Source: Gracilibacillus dipsosauri (GTDB taxonomy: Bacteria > Bacillota > Bacilli > Bacillales > Amphibacillaceae). Taken from it: a DNA stretch of 64,000 nucleotides. Below, piece after piece: positions 25,019 to 33,349 of the stretch (position 1 is the first letter of the stretch; each line of letters opens with the position of its first letter). The stretch is taken from positions 186,001 to 250,000 of the forward strand of contig NZ_QGTD01000004.1 in NCBI RefSeq assembly GCF_003176895.1. Reading direction: 5' to 3'. A program made the position numbers and the translations under genes. The notes under the pieces were generated by a model. It was not told the DNA's origin, made no database searches, and saw only the letters and a program-made list of their open reading frames with translations.

Positions 25019-26032
25019 TTGGACACCCAACACAATAATATTAAGTTAACAGCAGCAGAAATTTCACAAATTTGGGGAGCATATCAAAATGCCACTATTT
25101 CAAAGTGTTTTTTTCAATATTTTTCAGCAATCGTTGAAGATCAGGATATTAAAGCCCTTGTACAACACGGTTTAGAACTATCAGAATCCCATATTGAACA
25201 ACTAACTGCCTTCTTTAATAATGAAAGCTATCCTGTTCCTCAAGGATTTACCGACAATGATGTTAATGTAGGTGCTCCACGATTATATTCAGATAGCTAT
25301 ATACTATACTATTTATATCAGTTGGGAAAATTAGGCATTAATGCTTTTAGTGTGGCTGTTGCACTATCAGCAAGGTCTGATATTCATACGTACTTTTCTC
25401 AGTGCCTTTCTGAATATACAAAATTTCATAAGATGGTGACTGATTTATTATTAAATAAGGGACTTTATATCCGTCCACCATATTTGCCAACACCAGATAA
25501 AGTGGAATTTGTGAATAAGCAAAGTTTCCTTACAGGATGGTTTGGTAATCGTAGACCATTAGTTTCTTTAGAAGTTACGAATCTGTATGACAATATTCAG
25601 CGAAATGCATTAGGTGTATCAACCCTAATAGGGTTTAGCCAGGTGGCTAGCTCAAAAAAGGTGAGACAATATATGGTGAGAGGTAAAGAAATTGCAGCGA
25701 AGCATGTTGAAATATTTGGCTCCATTTTACGTGAAGATGACTTACCTGTTCCAATGTCATGGGATATGGAGGTAACAGATTCAACTGTTTCCCCATTTTC
25801 AGACAAACTGATGATGTTCCTAACGACTGGTTTGATTGCAATTGGAATGGGTTACTACGGAACAAGTATGGCAACAACCTTAAGACGTGATATCCAGACC
25901 CATTATGGTCGTCTAACTTCTGAAATCGGAAAGTACGCCGAGGATGGGGCTAATATTATGATTGATAACGGCTGGATGGAGCACCCGCCGAAATCGGCTG
26001 ATCGAGACAAGTTAGCAAGAAATAAGGATTAG
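25019..26032 (+). CDS. DUF3231 family protein (copy 2)
   Basis: A 337-residue paralog of the gene just upstream, alignable over its whole length: LTAAEISQIWGAYQNATISK, FVNKQSFLTGWFGNRRPLVS, STLIGFSQVASSKKVRQYMV and the end DNGWMEHPPKSADRDKLARN. GGAGGTCATCATA places the start at TTG 25019; the ATG at 25004 overlaps that site. The two genes are clearly a tandem duplication. A decayed membrane gene follows within 20 bp, so the unit may once have been longer. Confidence 0.8.
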   Translation: MDTQHNNIKLTAAEISQIWGAYQNATISKCFFQYFSAIVEDQDIKALVQHGLELSESHIEQLTAFFNNESYPVPQGFTDNDVNVGAPRLYSDSYILYYLYQLGKLGINAFSVAVALSARSDIHTYFSQCLSEYTKFHKMVTDLLLNKGLYIRPPYLPTPDKVEFVNKQSFLTGWFGNRRPLVSLEVTNLYDNIQRNALGVSTLIGFSQVASSKKVRQYMVRGKEIAAKHVEIFGSILREDDLPVPMSWDMEVTDSTVSPFSDKLMMFLTTGLIAIGMGYYGTSMATTLRRDIQTHYGRLTSEIGKYAEDGANIMIDNGWMEHPPKSADRDKLARNKD

Positions 26033-26046
26033 AAAGATCATGAATT

Positions 26047-26271
26047 ATGGAGTACCGCTCTTTTAGGATTGGGACAACTCCTCAATAGGAAATATTTAAA
26101 GGGGACTTTATTGATTATATTAGAACTTTTTATCAATGTGCTGGGAAATTTTAAGAAATTATTATTTTTAGTTTTCAGGGTAATATAGAAATGGCCATTG
26201 AACAGCCTAGCTACCAATGGCTCATGTTCTATCTGTGTTTGTCGGATGCTAACAAATATCACATATAAAAC
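26047..26271 (+). pseudogene. frameshifted remnant of a small membrane protein gene
   Basis: The sequence encodes TALLGLGQLLNRKYLKGTLL, then IILELFINVLGNFKKL, in one frame and continues in the +1 frame as FQGNIEMAIEQPSYQWLMFY, LCLSDANKYH. These phrases fit a known type of Bacillaceae membrane protein with a G-x-GQxYNxxxxKG opening and a W-x-M-F-Y-x-C-L motif. A frameshift near 26175 and loss of both ends mean that it cannot make the protein. A clean terminator follows at 26283. Confidence 0.6.
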
Positions 26272-26282
26272 AGAGCTTGATC

Positions 26283-26309
26283 AAAAAATCCTATATTTTA
26301 GGATTTTTT
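26283..26309 (+). terminator. rho-independent terminator
   Basis: A perfect 11-bp A/T-flanked stem (AAAAAATCCTA with TAGGATTTTTT) closes the DUF3231 unit. Confidence 0.8.
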
Positions 26310-26381
26310 ATTTTGGGTTTTTGTAACGGTATATAAATCTAGAAATAAAACGAGCCAAATCCTAGTCTAACTAAATACTAC

Positions 26382-26440
26382 TTGACATAAGGTAAGTTAT
26401 CTTTTATCATTATTTTAACTTACCATTTGTTAAGTTAAAA
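26382..26440 (+). promoter_or_regulatory. promoter with overlapping dyads upstream of the VOC gene
   Basis: TTGACA (26382-26387) and TATCAT (26405-26410) are 17 bp apart. GGTAAGTTA (26391-26399) inside the spacer is the reverse complement of TAACTTACC (26416-26424), and TTTTAACTTA (26413-26422) with TAAGTTAAAA (26431-26440) forms a second perfect 10-bp dyad. Such nested half-sites suggest a dimeric repressor of unknown identity. Confidence 0.55.
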
Positions 26441-26458
26441 TTTAAGGAGTGATAAAAA

Positions 26459-26869
26459 ATGACATTTAGCCCTAGCATGACGTTTATTAACCTTCCTGTT
26501 AAAGACTTAGAAAAATCAATGAACTTCTTCAAGCAAATTGGATTTTCGTTTAATCCACAGTTCACCGATGAAAACGCTGCCTCTATGGTCATCAATGACA
26601 ATACCTTCTCCATGCTACTAACAGAAGCACATTTTCAAAATTTTACCGATAAGGAAATCGTGAATGCAACAAAGCAAACAGAGTGTTTAGTGTCCTTTGC
26701 GGTTGAGAGCAGAGAACAAGTAGATGCCATCATTAAAAAGGCGATTGCTGCTGGCGGTAGCTATGCATCTGAGCCACGTGATTATGGCTATATGTATCAG
26801 GTCGGTTTCCAGGATCTTGATGGGCATATTTGGGAAGTATTCCACATGGATCAATCAGGGAATGCATAA
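26459..26869 (+). CDS. VOC family glyoxalase/bleomycin-resistance-like protein
   Basis: A 136-residue VOC protein: MTFINLPVKDLEKSMNFFKQ, then IGFSFNPQFTDENAASMVIN, TECLVSFAVESREQVDAIIK and the C-terminal QDLDGHIWEVFHMDQ, in which the E of WEVF is a usual metal ligand. It belongs to the group often named extradiol dioxygenase or lactoylglutathione lyase-like; activity unknown. AAGGAG precedes the ATG. The promoter carries repeated TAACTTA half-sites, so expression is probably controlled by a specific repressor not encoded beside it. Confidence 0.88.
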   Translation: MTFSPSMTFINLPVKDLEKSMNFFKQIGFSFNPQFTDENAASMVINDNTFSMLLTEAHFQNFTDKEIVNATKQTECLVSFAVESREQVDAIIKKAIAAGGSYASEPRDYGYMYQVGFQDLDGHIWEVFHMDQSGNA

Positions 26870-26914
26870 TTCAAACAAGCGAGAGTAAACTATCCGTGCA
26901 CTCTCGCTTCTTTT

Positions 26915-27724
26915 CTAATCCAATATCATACCACTTAGGACCATCATAGCATTGAATAGCATATGCCAGATTACAGCTGGAAGGATACTTTTCGATTGGA
27001 CCGTAATAGCTCCAAAGAAATAGCCACCGATGCTAAATAACAGACAGCCCCACCAAGAGAAGCCTAACGAATAATGCTGTAGGCCAAATCCAATGCTCGT
27101 TATCCATACCGCCCATTGATTGCCAAAAAATGTAGAAAAACGATAAAGAAGAATACCTCGCCAGATCATTTCCTCTAGCAATGCATTAAGGATAGAAAAA
27201 AGGAGCAGAAAACCCCAAATACCTTGAACCAATTTCTCGCTATGGAGCACAACAAACGGTAAAAACATGAGAAAATTCATGATCATCGCAACAACGAGAA
27301 ATACACTAACGGTTGTTTGACGGAAGCCGTACCATATAAATGGTATTCGAACGACTTCCGTCCATTGAGGCTTCAGCCAACCATACATGAAACGCTGTCT
27401 ATCAATAAGAGATAAAACTATGAATGGGAGTAGGAGAACAAGCAATGACAGCCTATTAAAAATTATCCGTATTTCCTGGGCATTTATTTCAGCGATCCAT
27501 AAAGAATTTACATAGCTATATAGAAAAAATCCAATAGCAAAGGTGAGTGTTGTCGCGATAAAGGGTCTCATCTTTTTATTGATTAGGCTATACCCTACAC
27601 CTATTCCCCAAACGATCATTAGTAGATAGTTGTGTAATTGTAGGAAGATCAGAAGTGTCGCGAATAAGATCATGGATAAAACAGACCGCGCTGTGCTGTT
27701 TGGAAATAAAGGTGTATCATTCAT
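26915..27724 (-). CDS. CPBP family intramembrane metalloprotease
   Basis: A 269-residue protein with about eight membrane segments. The CPBP/Abi motifs are present: EEMIWRGILLYRF (near residue 188), FGLQHYSLGF (near residue 218) and a final VIWHMLFNAMM (near residue 250) supply the Glu and His residues expected for zinc binding. CPBP proteases resemble eukaryotic CaaX prenyl endopeptidases and in bacteria process or protect against peptides. It lies 21 bp downstream of a lysine/glutamate-rich repeat protein on the same strand, so the two probably share a transcript and perhaps a function. Confidence 0.88.
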   Translation of the reverse strand: MNDTPLFPNSTARSVLSMILFATLLIFLQLHNYLLMIVWGIGVGYSLINKKMRPFIATTLTFAIGFFLYSYVNSLWIAEINAQEIRIIFNRLSLLVLLLPFIVLSLIDRQRFMYGWLKPQWTEVVRIPFIWYGFRQTTVSVFLVVAMIMNFLMFLPFVVLHSEKLVQGIWGFLLLFSILNALLEEMIWRGILLYRFSTFFGNQWAVWITSIGFGLQHYSLGFSWWGCLLFSIGGYFFGAITVQSKSILPAVIWHMLFNAMMVLSGMILD

Positions 27725-27745
27725 TGATGGGATAGCTCCTTTTTC

Positions 27746-28402
27746 TTAGCCGTAGATTCTTCTATATAATTCCCTTCTGCGTTCCTTTCGTCTACTTTTA
27801 TAGCCTTGCTTTTTCTCTTTCGGTAGCGTATCTTCTGTTGGTTTATTTTTCTCATTTTTTAATTTCATGATTTTATCTACTGTCTTTTGTTGATAATTTG
27901 TCTTCTTTCTTTTCCTTTGTTTTACTTTTTTCTTTGGCTCTTGCACTTCCTCACTTTTCACTGATTCTACAGTTTTCTTCGGTTCTTGCACTTCCTCACT
28001 TTTTGCTGGTTCTACGGTTTTCTTCGGTTCCTGTACTTCCTCACTTTTTGCTGGTTCTACGGTTTTCTTCGGTTCTTGTACTTCCTCACCTTTTGCTGTT
28101 TCCAACGGTTTTTCCTGTTTGTTCGCTTCCCTTTTTTTCTTTTTCCTCTTTATTTCCGCTTCTACCTTTTCCTTAATCATCTCCGTTGCGGAGTTAACCA
28201 TCTTTTCTACAGGAATTCTCTCAACTATAGAATTAAGTATGGAATCCTTTTTAGAGTCTTCTTTTCCTAGCAAAGTCGTTTGTTTCTCTATCTCTTGTTG
28301 AATAAATTGATCCCATTCCTCGTCATTTGTCTGATTGGAAACGGTCAAAAGCCCTTCTTGCTCGTTCTTATTACATTGGGTTTTCCCTTGCTTCTGATCC
28401 AT
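27746..28402 (-). CDS. lysine/glutamate-rich tandem-repeat protein
   Basis: A 218-residue, highly charged protein with no hydrophobic segment. The centre holds four near-identical 15-residue repeats of the type SEEVQEPKKTVEPAK, and the C-terminal part is strongly basic (KKVKQRKRKKTNYQQ, YKSRRKERRRELYRRIYG). AAAGGAGG fixes the start at the ATG at 28402; the ATG at 28435 has none. The upstream region contains CATAAAATA with an AC 16 bp before it, the sigma-K pattern, which together with composition recalls small spore-coat or coat-associated proteins. The family is not recognised. It is followed by a CPBP protease gene. Confidence 0.7.
   Translation of the reverse strand: MDQKQGKTQCNKNEQEGLLTVSNQTNDEEWDQFIQQEIEKQTTLLGKEDSKKDSILNSIVERIPVEKMVNSATEMIKEKVEAEIKRKKKKREANKQEKPLETAKGEEVQEPKKTVEPAKSEEVQEPKKTVEPAKSEEVQEPKKTVESVKSEEVQEPKKKVKQRKRKKTNYQQKTVDKIMKLKNEKNKPTEDTLPKEKKQGYKSRRKERRRELYRRIYG
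27925..28105 (-). repeat. 45-bp tandem repeats within the Lys/Glu-rich gene
   Basis: Four copies of a 45-bp unit (15 codons) encode SEEVQEPKKTV variants. The copies at about 27975-28065 are almost identical at the DNA level and the outer ones diverge, so copy number may vary between strains. Confidence 0.8.
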
Positions 28403-28460
28403 GATTGAAAACCTCCTTTTATAGTTGGAATTCATTTATTTCGTTGATTATCTCTCTATG

Positions 28461-28487
28461 TATTTTATGAAATAAAATGATTCTTGT
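28461..28487 (-). promoter_or_regulatory. candidate sigma-K promoter of the Lys/Glu-rich gene
   Basis: On the minus strand AAC (AC at 28487-28486) is followed after 16 bp by CATAAAATA (28469-28461), fitting the mother-cell sigma-K pattern AC...CATANNNTA, about 60 bp before the start codon. The consensus is loose, so this alone is weak evidence. Confidence 0.4.
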
Positions 28488-28589
28488 TTAGACTGTAGTG
28501 GATTTTATAGAATAATAGATTATTACCTAGAAAATCTAGGGTATGTATACATATACTGAATTAGTCTAAGAAAGCAAGGGTGAAGTAGA

Positions 28590-28790
28590 ATGCAAACAGA
28601 TAGCATGAGAATCGGTGAACGAATCTTATTCATTCTAGGCATGAGCCTATGTGGTGTGTTGTTTTTCGTATTGGTAGTTGGTGTGATGGTGGCACTGCTT
28701 ATATCGTGGATGAACGAAGAAGAGGAGGAAATCGTCAAAACAATAGAGCCCCCTTCCGAAAACCCGAAAAGAATCGTGCGCAAGCGTTGA
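28590..28790 (+). CDS. small single-pass membrane protein
   Basis: A 66-residue protein with one strong transmembrane segment (ILGMSLCGVLFFVLVVGVMV, ALLISW; about residues 15-41), then an acidic stretch (NEEEEEIV) and a basic tail (NPKRIVRKR). AAGGGTGAAG precedes the ATG. It lies 23 bp upstream of another small gene, forming a two-gene unit divergent from the Lys/Glu-rich repeat gene. Family not recognised. Confidence 0.6.
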   Translation: MQTDSMRIGERILFILGMSLCGVLFFVLVVGVMVALLISWMNEEEEEIVKTIEPPSENPKRIVRKR

Positions 28791-28813
28791 CGTATCCTAA
28801 GGAGGCGATAAAA

Positions 28814-29098
28814 TTGTCGAAGAATAAAATTTTTACAGAAATGCTAAGATTCATTCGTATGAAATTTAGAATGTTTACCGAGAACTATAAGACAGCCGTA
28901 AAGAACGGCGCAAGCGTTGCAGGGAAAGACATCAAAAAAGCGGTAGAAGATCGTGATCAACCCTTTGAAGAGATCGTATGGAAATCCTTTGAGGCCTTTA
29001 AGAAAGGTGTATTATTTGCCGCAAAGCAATTGGTCGATTTCGGTGCAGAGGAAGTCGATCCAATGAAAGAAAAGTCTAATAAAAATAAACGTCATTAA
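28814..29098 (+). CDS. small helical protein related to the 35.7-kb gene
   Basis: A 94-residue, mostly helical protein. AAGGAGGCGATAAAA sets a TTG start at 28814; a longer frame reaching to 28649 overlaps the previous gene and is not used. Its middle part (AGKDIKKAVEDRDQPFEEIV, then KGVLFAAKQLVDFG) aligns with the 80-residue product encoded at 35731-35973 (RTEMDDVVTDEDQSLKMFL, NGAVTSGKEMLSNG). This suggests paralogy between genes at the two ends of the cluster. Function unknown; an amphipathic membrane-associated or filament-like role is possible. Confidence 0.6.
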   Translation: MSKNKIFTEMLRFIRMKFRMFTENYKTAVKNGASVAGKDIKKAVEDRDQPFEEIVWKSFEAFKKGVLFAAKQLVDFGAEEVDPMKEKSNKNKRH

Positions 29099-29119
29099 GC
29101 AAACTCCTCTTATGTAAAG

Positions 29120-29160
29120 GACTGACACAATAGGATGCCCCACATCCTAAAGAGCCAGTC
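29120..29160. terminator. bidirectional terminator between convergent genes
   Basis: The inner stem AGGATG...CATCCT (5-nt loop) and outer pairs GACTG...CAGTC lie between the small helical gene and the chorismate lyase-like gene. Confidence 0.6.
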
Positions 29161-29173
29161 ATTCTCTTTCGCT

Positions 29174-29749
29174 TTATTCTTGCTTGAACTCTTGCTGCAG
29201 ACGATGTGCCAGGAGATCTGGATGGTAATATTCAAGCATTTGAATCCCCGGTTTACGACCAAAATACATGAAGTACCTTTTGTAAGGTATGGGATGGTGT
29301 AGATCAGGAAAGCGGATCTTAATCGGCTTTTTAAAAAGATCTATTGCATCCTCTCCGATGATGAATCCGGAATCGGCAACATCCCTAAGGGAACGGATGC
29401 CAAGTGAGCTCATCACTTTACCAATTCCTTGCTGCCGATGAGCAATGTTTTCAAATAAAGCAGGGGGGACATGCGTTGAATAAATAAGGGCAATGTTGTG
29501 TGAAACGACAAAGCCACTCTTTTCACCGATTAAGACGGACTCTCTTACATAATAGGGCCCTCCTGAGAATTCACCCATTATGTTTGCGTCTTCCGTGATC
29601 TGTTCTTGCCGAATCACTTCCACTCTCACCTTCTCATTCATTATCAGCTCTAACAAATCTGTTGTTCGTCCATCCGTCACGAGAAGTAGATCAAGTAATA
29701 TTCGTTGTAATACGTCGGACGCCTTACGTTCAAACTGTGAGTCTACCAT
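29174..29749 (-). CDS. chorismate pyruvate-lyase-like protein (DUF98/UbiC superfamily)
   Basis: A 191-residue protein of the DUF98/chorismate lyase superfamily, whose members remove pyruvate from chorismate to give 4-hydroxybenzoate. It shows LQRILLDLLLVTDGRTTDLL (near residue 15), the conserved arginine and glutamate in YYVRESVLIGEKSG, SHNIALIYSTHVPPALFENI and GIGKVMSSLGIRSLRDV. The ATG at 29749 has GGAGGTGAGAAT before it; the frame's longer extension overlaps the DAHP synthase gene. It is last in a four-gene operon with a DAHP synthase and two adenylating enzymes, which supports a role in making an aromatic acid. Activity on chorismate is inferred. Confidence 0.75.
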   Translation of the reverse strand: MVDSQFERKASDVLQRILLDLLLVTDGRTTDLLELIMNEKVRVEVIRQEQITEDANIMGEFSGGPYYVRESVLIGEKSGFVVSHNIALIYSTHVPPALFENIAHRQQGIGKVMSSLGIRSLRDVADSGFIIGEDAIDLFKKPIKIRFPDLHHPIPYKRYFMYFGRKPGIQMLEYYHPDLLAHRLQQEFKQE

Positions 29750-29804
29750 ATTCTCACCTCCGTCACCTATGGTGTCAGGATCAGTGGCAGAAATAGAACA
29801 TTCT

Positions 29805-30626
29805 TTATTGGTACAAGCCGGATTCACGAACCCCTTCCCAGAACGCTTGGAACTCATCCATCGTGAGCTGCTGCTTTCCGTCTGAAAGAGCATTTTTTGG
29901 ATCTGGGTGTACTTCCACCATTATTCCATCTGCCCCAGCAGCAAGTGCTGCTTTTGCACAAGGTAGGAGTATATCCTTTCGACCAGTCGAATGGCTGACG
30001 TCCACTAGCACAGGGAGGTGGGTTTCTTGTTTTAAGATAGGAACAGCAGAAATATCAAGCGTATTGCGCGTTGCCGTCTCAAAGGTACGAATACCACGTT
30101 CTATCAACATTACCTGGTCATTTCCATGATGCAGAAGATACTCTGCTGCTAGCATAAACTCTTCTAAAGTAGCGGAAAGGCCACGTTTTAGCAACACTGG
30201 TTTTTTTGTTTGTCCAACCGCTTTGAGCAATTCGAAATTCTGCATGTTACGAGCACCTATTTGAAGGATGTCGATATATTTAGAAGCAACATCGATTTGA
30301 TCAGGACTCATAATTTCGCTAATCGTCACCAATCCCATTTCATCTGCAACATCCTTCATTATCTTTAATCCATCTTCACCAAGCCCTTGGAAACTGTAGG
30401 GAGAGGTTCTCGGTTTAAACGCTCCCCCGCGTAGCACTGTCAGTCCCGCCTTTTTTAATGCGGAACCAACTGTTTCTAGCTGCTCCTTTGATTCGACCGA
30501 GCAAGGTCCTGCAATAAGTGTTTGCGAGTCACCACCAATAACTGCTTGCTTCACTTTAATGATGGTATCCTCATTTTTATGGTCACGACTTACAAGAAGT
30601 GGCGACTTTTTTGACTGAGAACTCAA
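29805..30626 (-). CDS. 3-deoxy-7-phosphoheptulonate synthase
   Basis: A 273-residue type I-beta DAHP synthase, which condenses phosphoenolpyruvate and erythrose 4-phosphate in the first step of the shikimate pathway. Active-site motifs are [61 protein letters not shown] and MVEVHPDP. There is no fused chorismate mutase or ACT domain, unlike the housekeeping AroA of B. subtilis, so it is probably not feedback-inhibited in the same way. AAAGGGTG favours the TTG start at 30626; a GTG at 30635 lies inside that site. Its place between two acid-activating ligases and a chorismate lyase-like gene points to a dedicated biosynthetic branch. Confidence 0.92.
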   Translation of the reverse strand: MSSQSKKSPLLVSRDHKNEDTIIKVKQAVIGGDSQTLIAGPCSVESKEQLETVGSALKKAGLTVLRGGAFKPRTSPYSFQGLGEDGLKIMKDVADEMGLVTISEIMSPDQIDVASKYIDILQIGARNMQNFELLKAVGQTKKPVLLKRGLSATLEEFMLAAEYLLHHGNDQVMLIERGIRTFETATRNTLDISAVPILKQETHLPVLVDVSHSTGRKDILLPCAKAALAAGADGIMVEVHPDPKNALSDGKQQLTMDEFQAFWEGVRESGLYQ

Positions 30627-30664
30627 GGTAAACACCCTTTCTAACTATTGATCTCTATAATTCA

Positions 30665-31894
30665 TTAATCATTTCGTTTTTGAATATAGACAGGCTTGGT
30701 TGATGGTGTGTTATCTATAAGAGCGGATCGATCCATCATTTCCGTTACTTCCACCGTGACTGGCACCTTAAGCTGAGAAGATAGGAAGGAACAGATTTCC
30801 TCTTTTGCCCAATTCTCCGAATGATGAGAATCTAGTAAAACGTGTAATCCTGCTTCCTGCTCGATGACCTTCCAAGCATCCGGAGCAGGAGACAATGAAT
30901 ATACGGCTTCTTGAATATCCTTCGAATCTAGGACAGTATTTTGATAATAAATGCGTTCCTTGCTCCTGCCATAATGAACGAGTTTCGCACCGGTGCGGCC
31001 ACATTTACAGGTAATTGGTTCTACAGATATAATATCCTCATTAAAATAACGTAACAGTGGAGATGCTTGATGCGATAACGTGGTGATTGTTGCAAAGCCC
31101 CTTTCTCCATTTGCTACGGAATCTGTCCCATCCTCATTTAGTACTTCTACGAAAAAATCCTCTTCTACAATATGCATGTTGCCATACTCACACATTGTGG
31201 CAATATTAGCTGTTTCAGTGGAACCATACATATTAAATACAGGCACATTCCATAGCTTTTCGATATGCCGTCTGCGATTATCCCCCATTAATTCACCTGC
31301 CACACATATGGCACGGAGAGCAGGAAAATCCTTACTTGGATTGGCACCTATTAGTCTTGCCACTTCGGCTAGCAGCTCCATCTCACGCGGGAGTCCCGCC
31401 ATTACGGTAACAGATAAATCCTTCAACAAGCTTAAAACTCTTGGATAAGGTGTAACGACTGTTCGTCCGCTAGCAGGAACAACCCCTGCCCCTGTTTGCC
31501 ACGCTGCATGCTGCATTAAGAAAGCTGGGAGTGCGAGTGCGTAGGGAAAGCGAATCAACACTAGATCCTCTGCTGTCAAATGCACCCCACACTCCTTTAG
31601 TTGTCTTCCACCGACCTGCATATCTTCTTTCGTAAACCAAGAGGCAGCGGGCACTCCTGTCGTACCTGTTGATTCATGATATTGAGCAATTTCCTTTCTG
31701 CCGACAGCAAGGTGGCCAAAAATACCTGCTTCTCTTAAATCCTTTTTTGTAGTTAAGGGAAGAGATTGGATCTGATCCAACGCTACCTCACCTGTGGGAT
31801 TATCTGCTAGCTTCTTTTTATACAGAGGTGATGGTTGAATTCGTTTATACATCTCCTGAAATTTCCGTGCTCTCTCTTGTTCCATGTCGGTCAT
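30665..31894 (-). CDS. phenylacetate-CoA ligase-like adenylating enzyme
   Basis: A 409-residue ANL-superfamily enzyme of the PaaK/F390-synthetase type. It has ESTGTTGVPAASWFTKED (phosphate-binding loop, near residue 75), AGELMGDNRRRHIE, VFNMYGSTETANIATMCEYG and LLRYFNEDIISVEPITCKCG with two cysteines typical of the group. It would activate an aromatic acid as the acyl-adenylate, and perhaps the CoA thioester. It lies 30 bp downstream of a second PaaK-like gene and upstream of DAHP synthase. The C-terminal domain is short and the catalytic lysine is not obvious. Confidence 0.8.
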   Translation of the reverse strand: MTDMEQERARKFQEMYKRIQPSPLYKKKLADNPTGEVALDQIQSLPLTTKKDLREAGIFGHLAVGRKEIAQYHESTGTTGVPAASWFTKEDMQVGGRQLKECGVHLTAEDLVLIRFPYALALPAFLMQHAAWQTGAGVVPASGRTVVTPYPRVLSLLKDLSVTVMAGLPREMELLAEVARLIGANPSKDFPALRAICVAGELMGDNRRRHIEKLWNVPVFNMYGSTETANIATMCEYGNMHIVEEDFFVEVLNEDGTDSVANGERGFATITTLSHQASPLLRYFNEDIISVEPITCKCGRTGAKLVHYGRSKERIYYQNTVLDSKDIQEAVYSLSPAPDAWKVIEQEAGLHVLLDSHHSENWAKEEICSFLSSQLKVPVTVEVTEMMDRSALIDNTPSTKPVYIQKRND

Positions 31895-31924
31895 ATGCCA
31901 CCTCCTCTCTCTTTTATTCTTTGT

Positions 31925-33271
31925 CTAATTAAATACTCTCGTCGCTTTACCAAATGTACGAGGTATATCATCTCTGATGACGACATTGCAATCGATCCCG
32001 ATACGATCTTTCATATGCTTTCGTATCTTTTTCGCCAATTTTTTATCACTTAGATCGGTTCGGAATTTTTCCGCTTCGATCGTTAATTCCCCTTTATTTA
32101 GCTTCAAGTGGTACCATAAACCTACATCTGGTAGCTCCATAAGGAAATGCTCGATCATAAATGGGGAATAATCCTCATCCCCTATGCGGAGCATGTGCTC
32201 CATTCTTCCCCGGAGCTCGAGAACATCCAGCGCAATTCCACAATCACATTGAGATTTTTGTAATTTTCCTAGATCTCCGGATCGATAGCGCACCATCGGC
32301 ATTCCTTCACGTAAGAGGGTTGTGACTACAATCTCTCCTGTTTGCCCATAAGGAAGTACTTCTCCAGAATCCGGATCAATAATTTCTAATTTAATATGGC
32401 CTTCCATCACGTGATATCCTTGATGCTTGCTACACTCTACCCCGATTACTCCACACTCGGTGGAACCATAGAAAAACGAAACCTCACATCCCCACCATTT
32501 TTCTAATCGTTGACGGAAGGTAGAGGAACAGCCTTCCCCTGTCAGCCAAATTTTCTTGAGCTTAATATCCTTACCGATCTCAATCCCGTACTTTTCGCTT
32601 TCTTCTGCAAGCAGTGATGCGTAGGATGGTGTAGTAGTAAGCACGGTTGCTTGATATTCTTTCATTAATTCTAGTGACTTATCAACTGGGGCCATGTAAC
32701 CGCCTTTTCCTAACGAAAGCACCGCAGTACCGAAGGCAAACTGGAATAATCGTTGAAATCCAAGACCTGGTAGGGCAAACTCATATGGAAGTGCAATTGC
32801 CGCAACATCTTCCTCTGTTTCCTTGAACAGCTCCAGGTATTTTGGCAGCAAATCATATACGTATTGGTCTGCCAACGTATAGGACGTATAAATGGGTTTA
32901 CCAGATGTACCACTCGTAAGATGAACTTGGCCTATTTCTTTTGGTTCCACACACAAGATTTTCTCTTTATCTCCCCGAATGACGTCCTTCTTCAGCATTG
33001 GTACGGTTGCCAATTGTTCCAAATGGTCTATTTTAGGTTCAGTGAATCCCGCTTCTTCTAGCCTTGAACGATAGTATTCATTCTCGTTCCAAACATGCTC
33101 AAGTGTTGCATTGATAGCCTTGAGCTGATATTCCTCTATTTTTTCATGAGGTAGGTTTTCAATTGTCTTCCCTTGATCATCTAGCTCTTTATAAAAATCT
33201 TTAAATTGCTCTAGATGGGATGAATGTTTATCTACAGAAACCGTCATCTTATGTGTTTGAAAATTCTCCAT
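31925..33271 (-). CDS. phenylacetate-CoA ligase family protein
   Basis: A 448-residue PaaK-like enzyme and the first gene of the operon. Motifs are HLTSGTSGKPIYTSYTLA (near residue 117), LTGEGCSSTFRQRLEKWWGC, EVSFFYGSTECGVIGVEC and MVRYRSGDLGKLQKSQCDCG (near residue 333), then LRGRMEHMLRIGDEDYSP, the hinge and GD motif of the family. It should adenylate an arylcarboxylate such as hydroxybenzoate. GGAGGAGAAAA precedes the ATG. Two such enzymes side by side suggest two different acids, or an activation step and a transfer step. Confidence 0.85.
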   Translation of the reverse strand: MENFQTHKMTVSVDKHSSHLEQFKDFYKELDDQGKTIENLPHEKIEEYQLKAINATLEHVWNENEYYRSRLEEAGFTEPKIDHLEQLATVPMLKKDVIRGDKEKILCVEPKEIGQVHLTSGTSGKPIYTSYTLADQYVYDLLPKYLELFKETEEDVAAIALPYEFALPGLGFQRLFQFAFGTAVLSLGKGGYMAPVDKSLELMKEYQATVLTTTPSYASLLAEESEKYGIEIGKDIKLKKIWLTGEGCSSTFRQRLEKWWGCEVSFFYGSTECGVIGVECSKHQGYHVMEGHIKLEIIDPDSGEVLPYGQTGEIVVTTLLREGMPMVRYRSGDLGKLQKSQCDCGIALDVLELRGRMEHMLRIGDEDYSPFMIEHFLMELPDVGLWYHLKLNKGELTIEAEKFRTDLSDKKLAKKIRKHMKDRIGIDCNVVIRDDIPRTFGKATRVFN

Positions 33272-33349
33272 TTTTCTCCTCCATTCTGTCTACTTTTCTA
33301 ACACTTATCTCCACTCTACTTACAGCCAACACATAGATACATAGAAAGA

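Noticed and set aside
26038-26262. Minus-strand 74-codon frame
   Set aside because: It lies over the frameshifted membrane gene, whose plus-strand frames are clearly protein-like in two phases.
27898-28301. Three long plus-strand frames rich in Phe and Leu
   Set aside because: They are the complement of the Lys/Glu-rich tandem repeats on the minus strand and have no ribosome binding sites.
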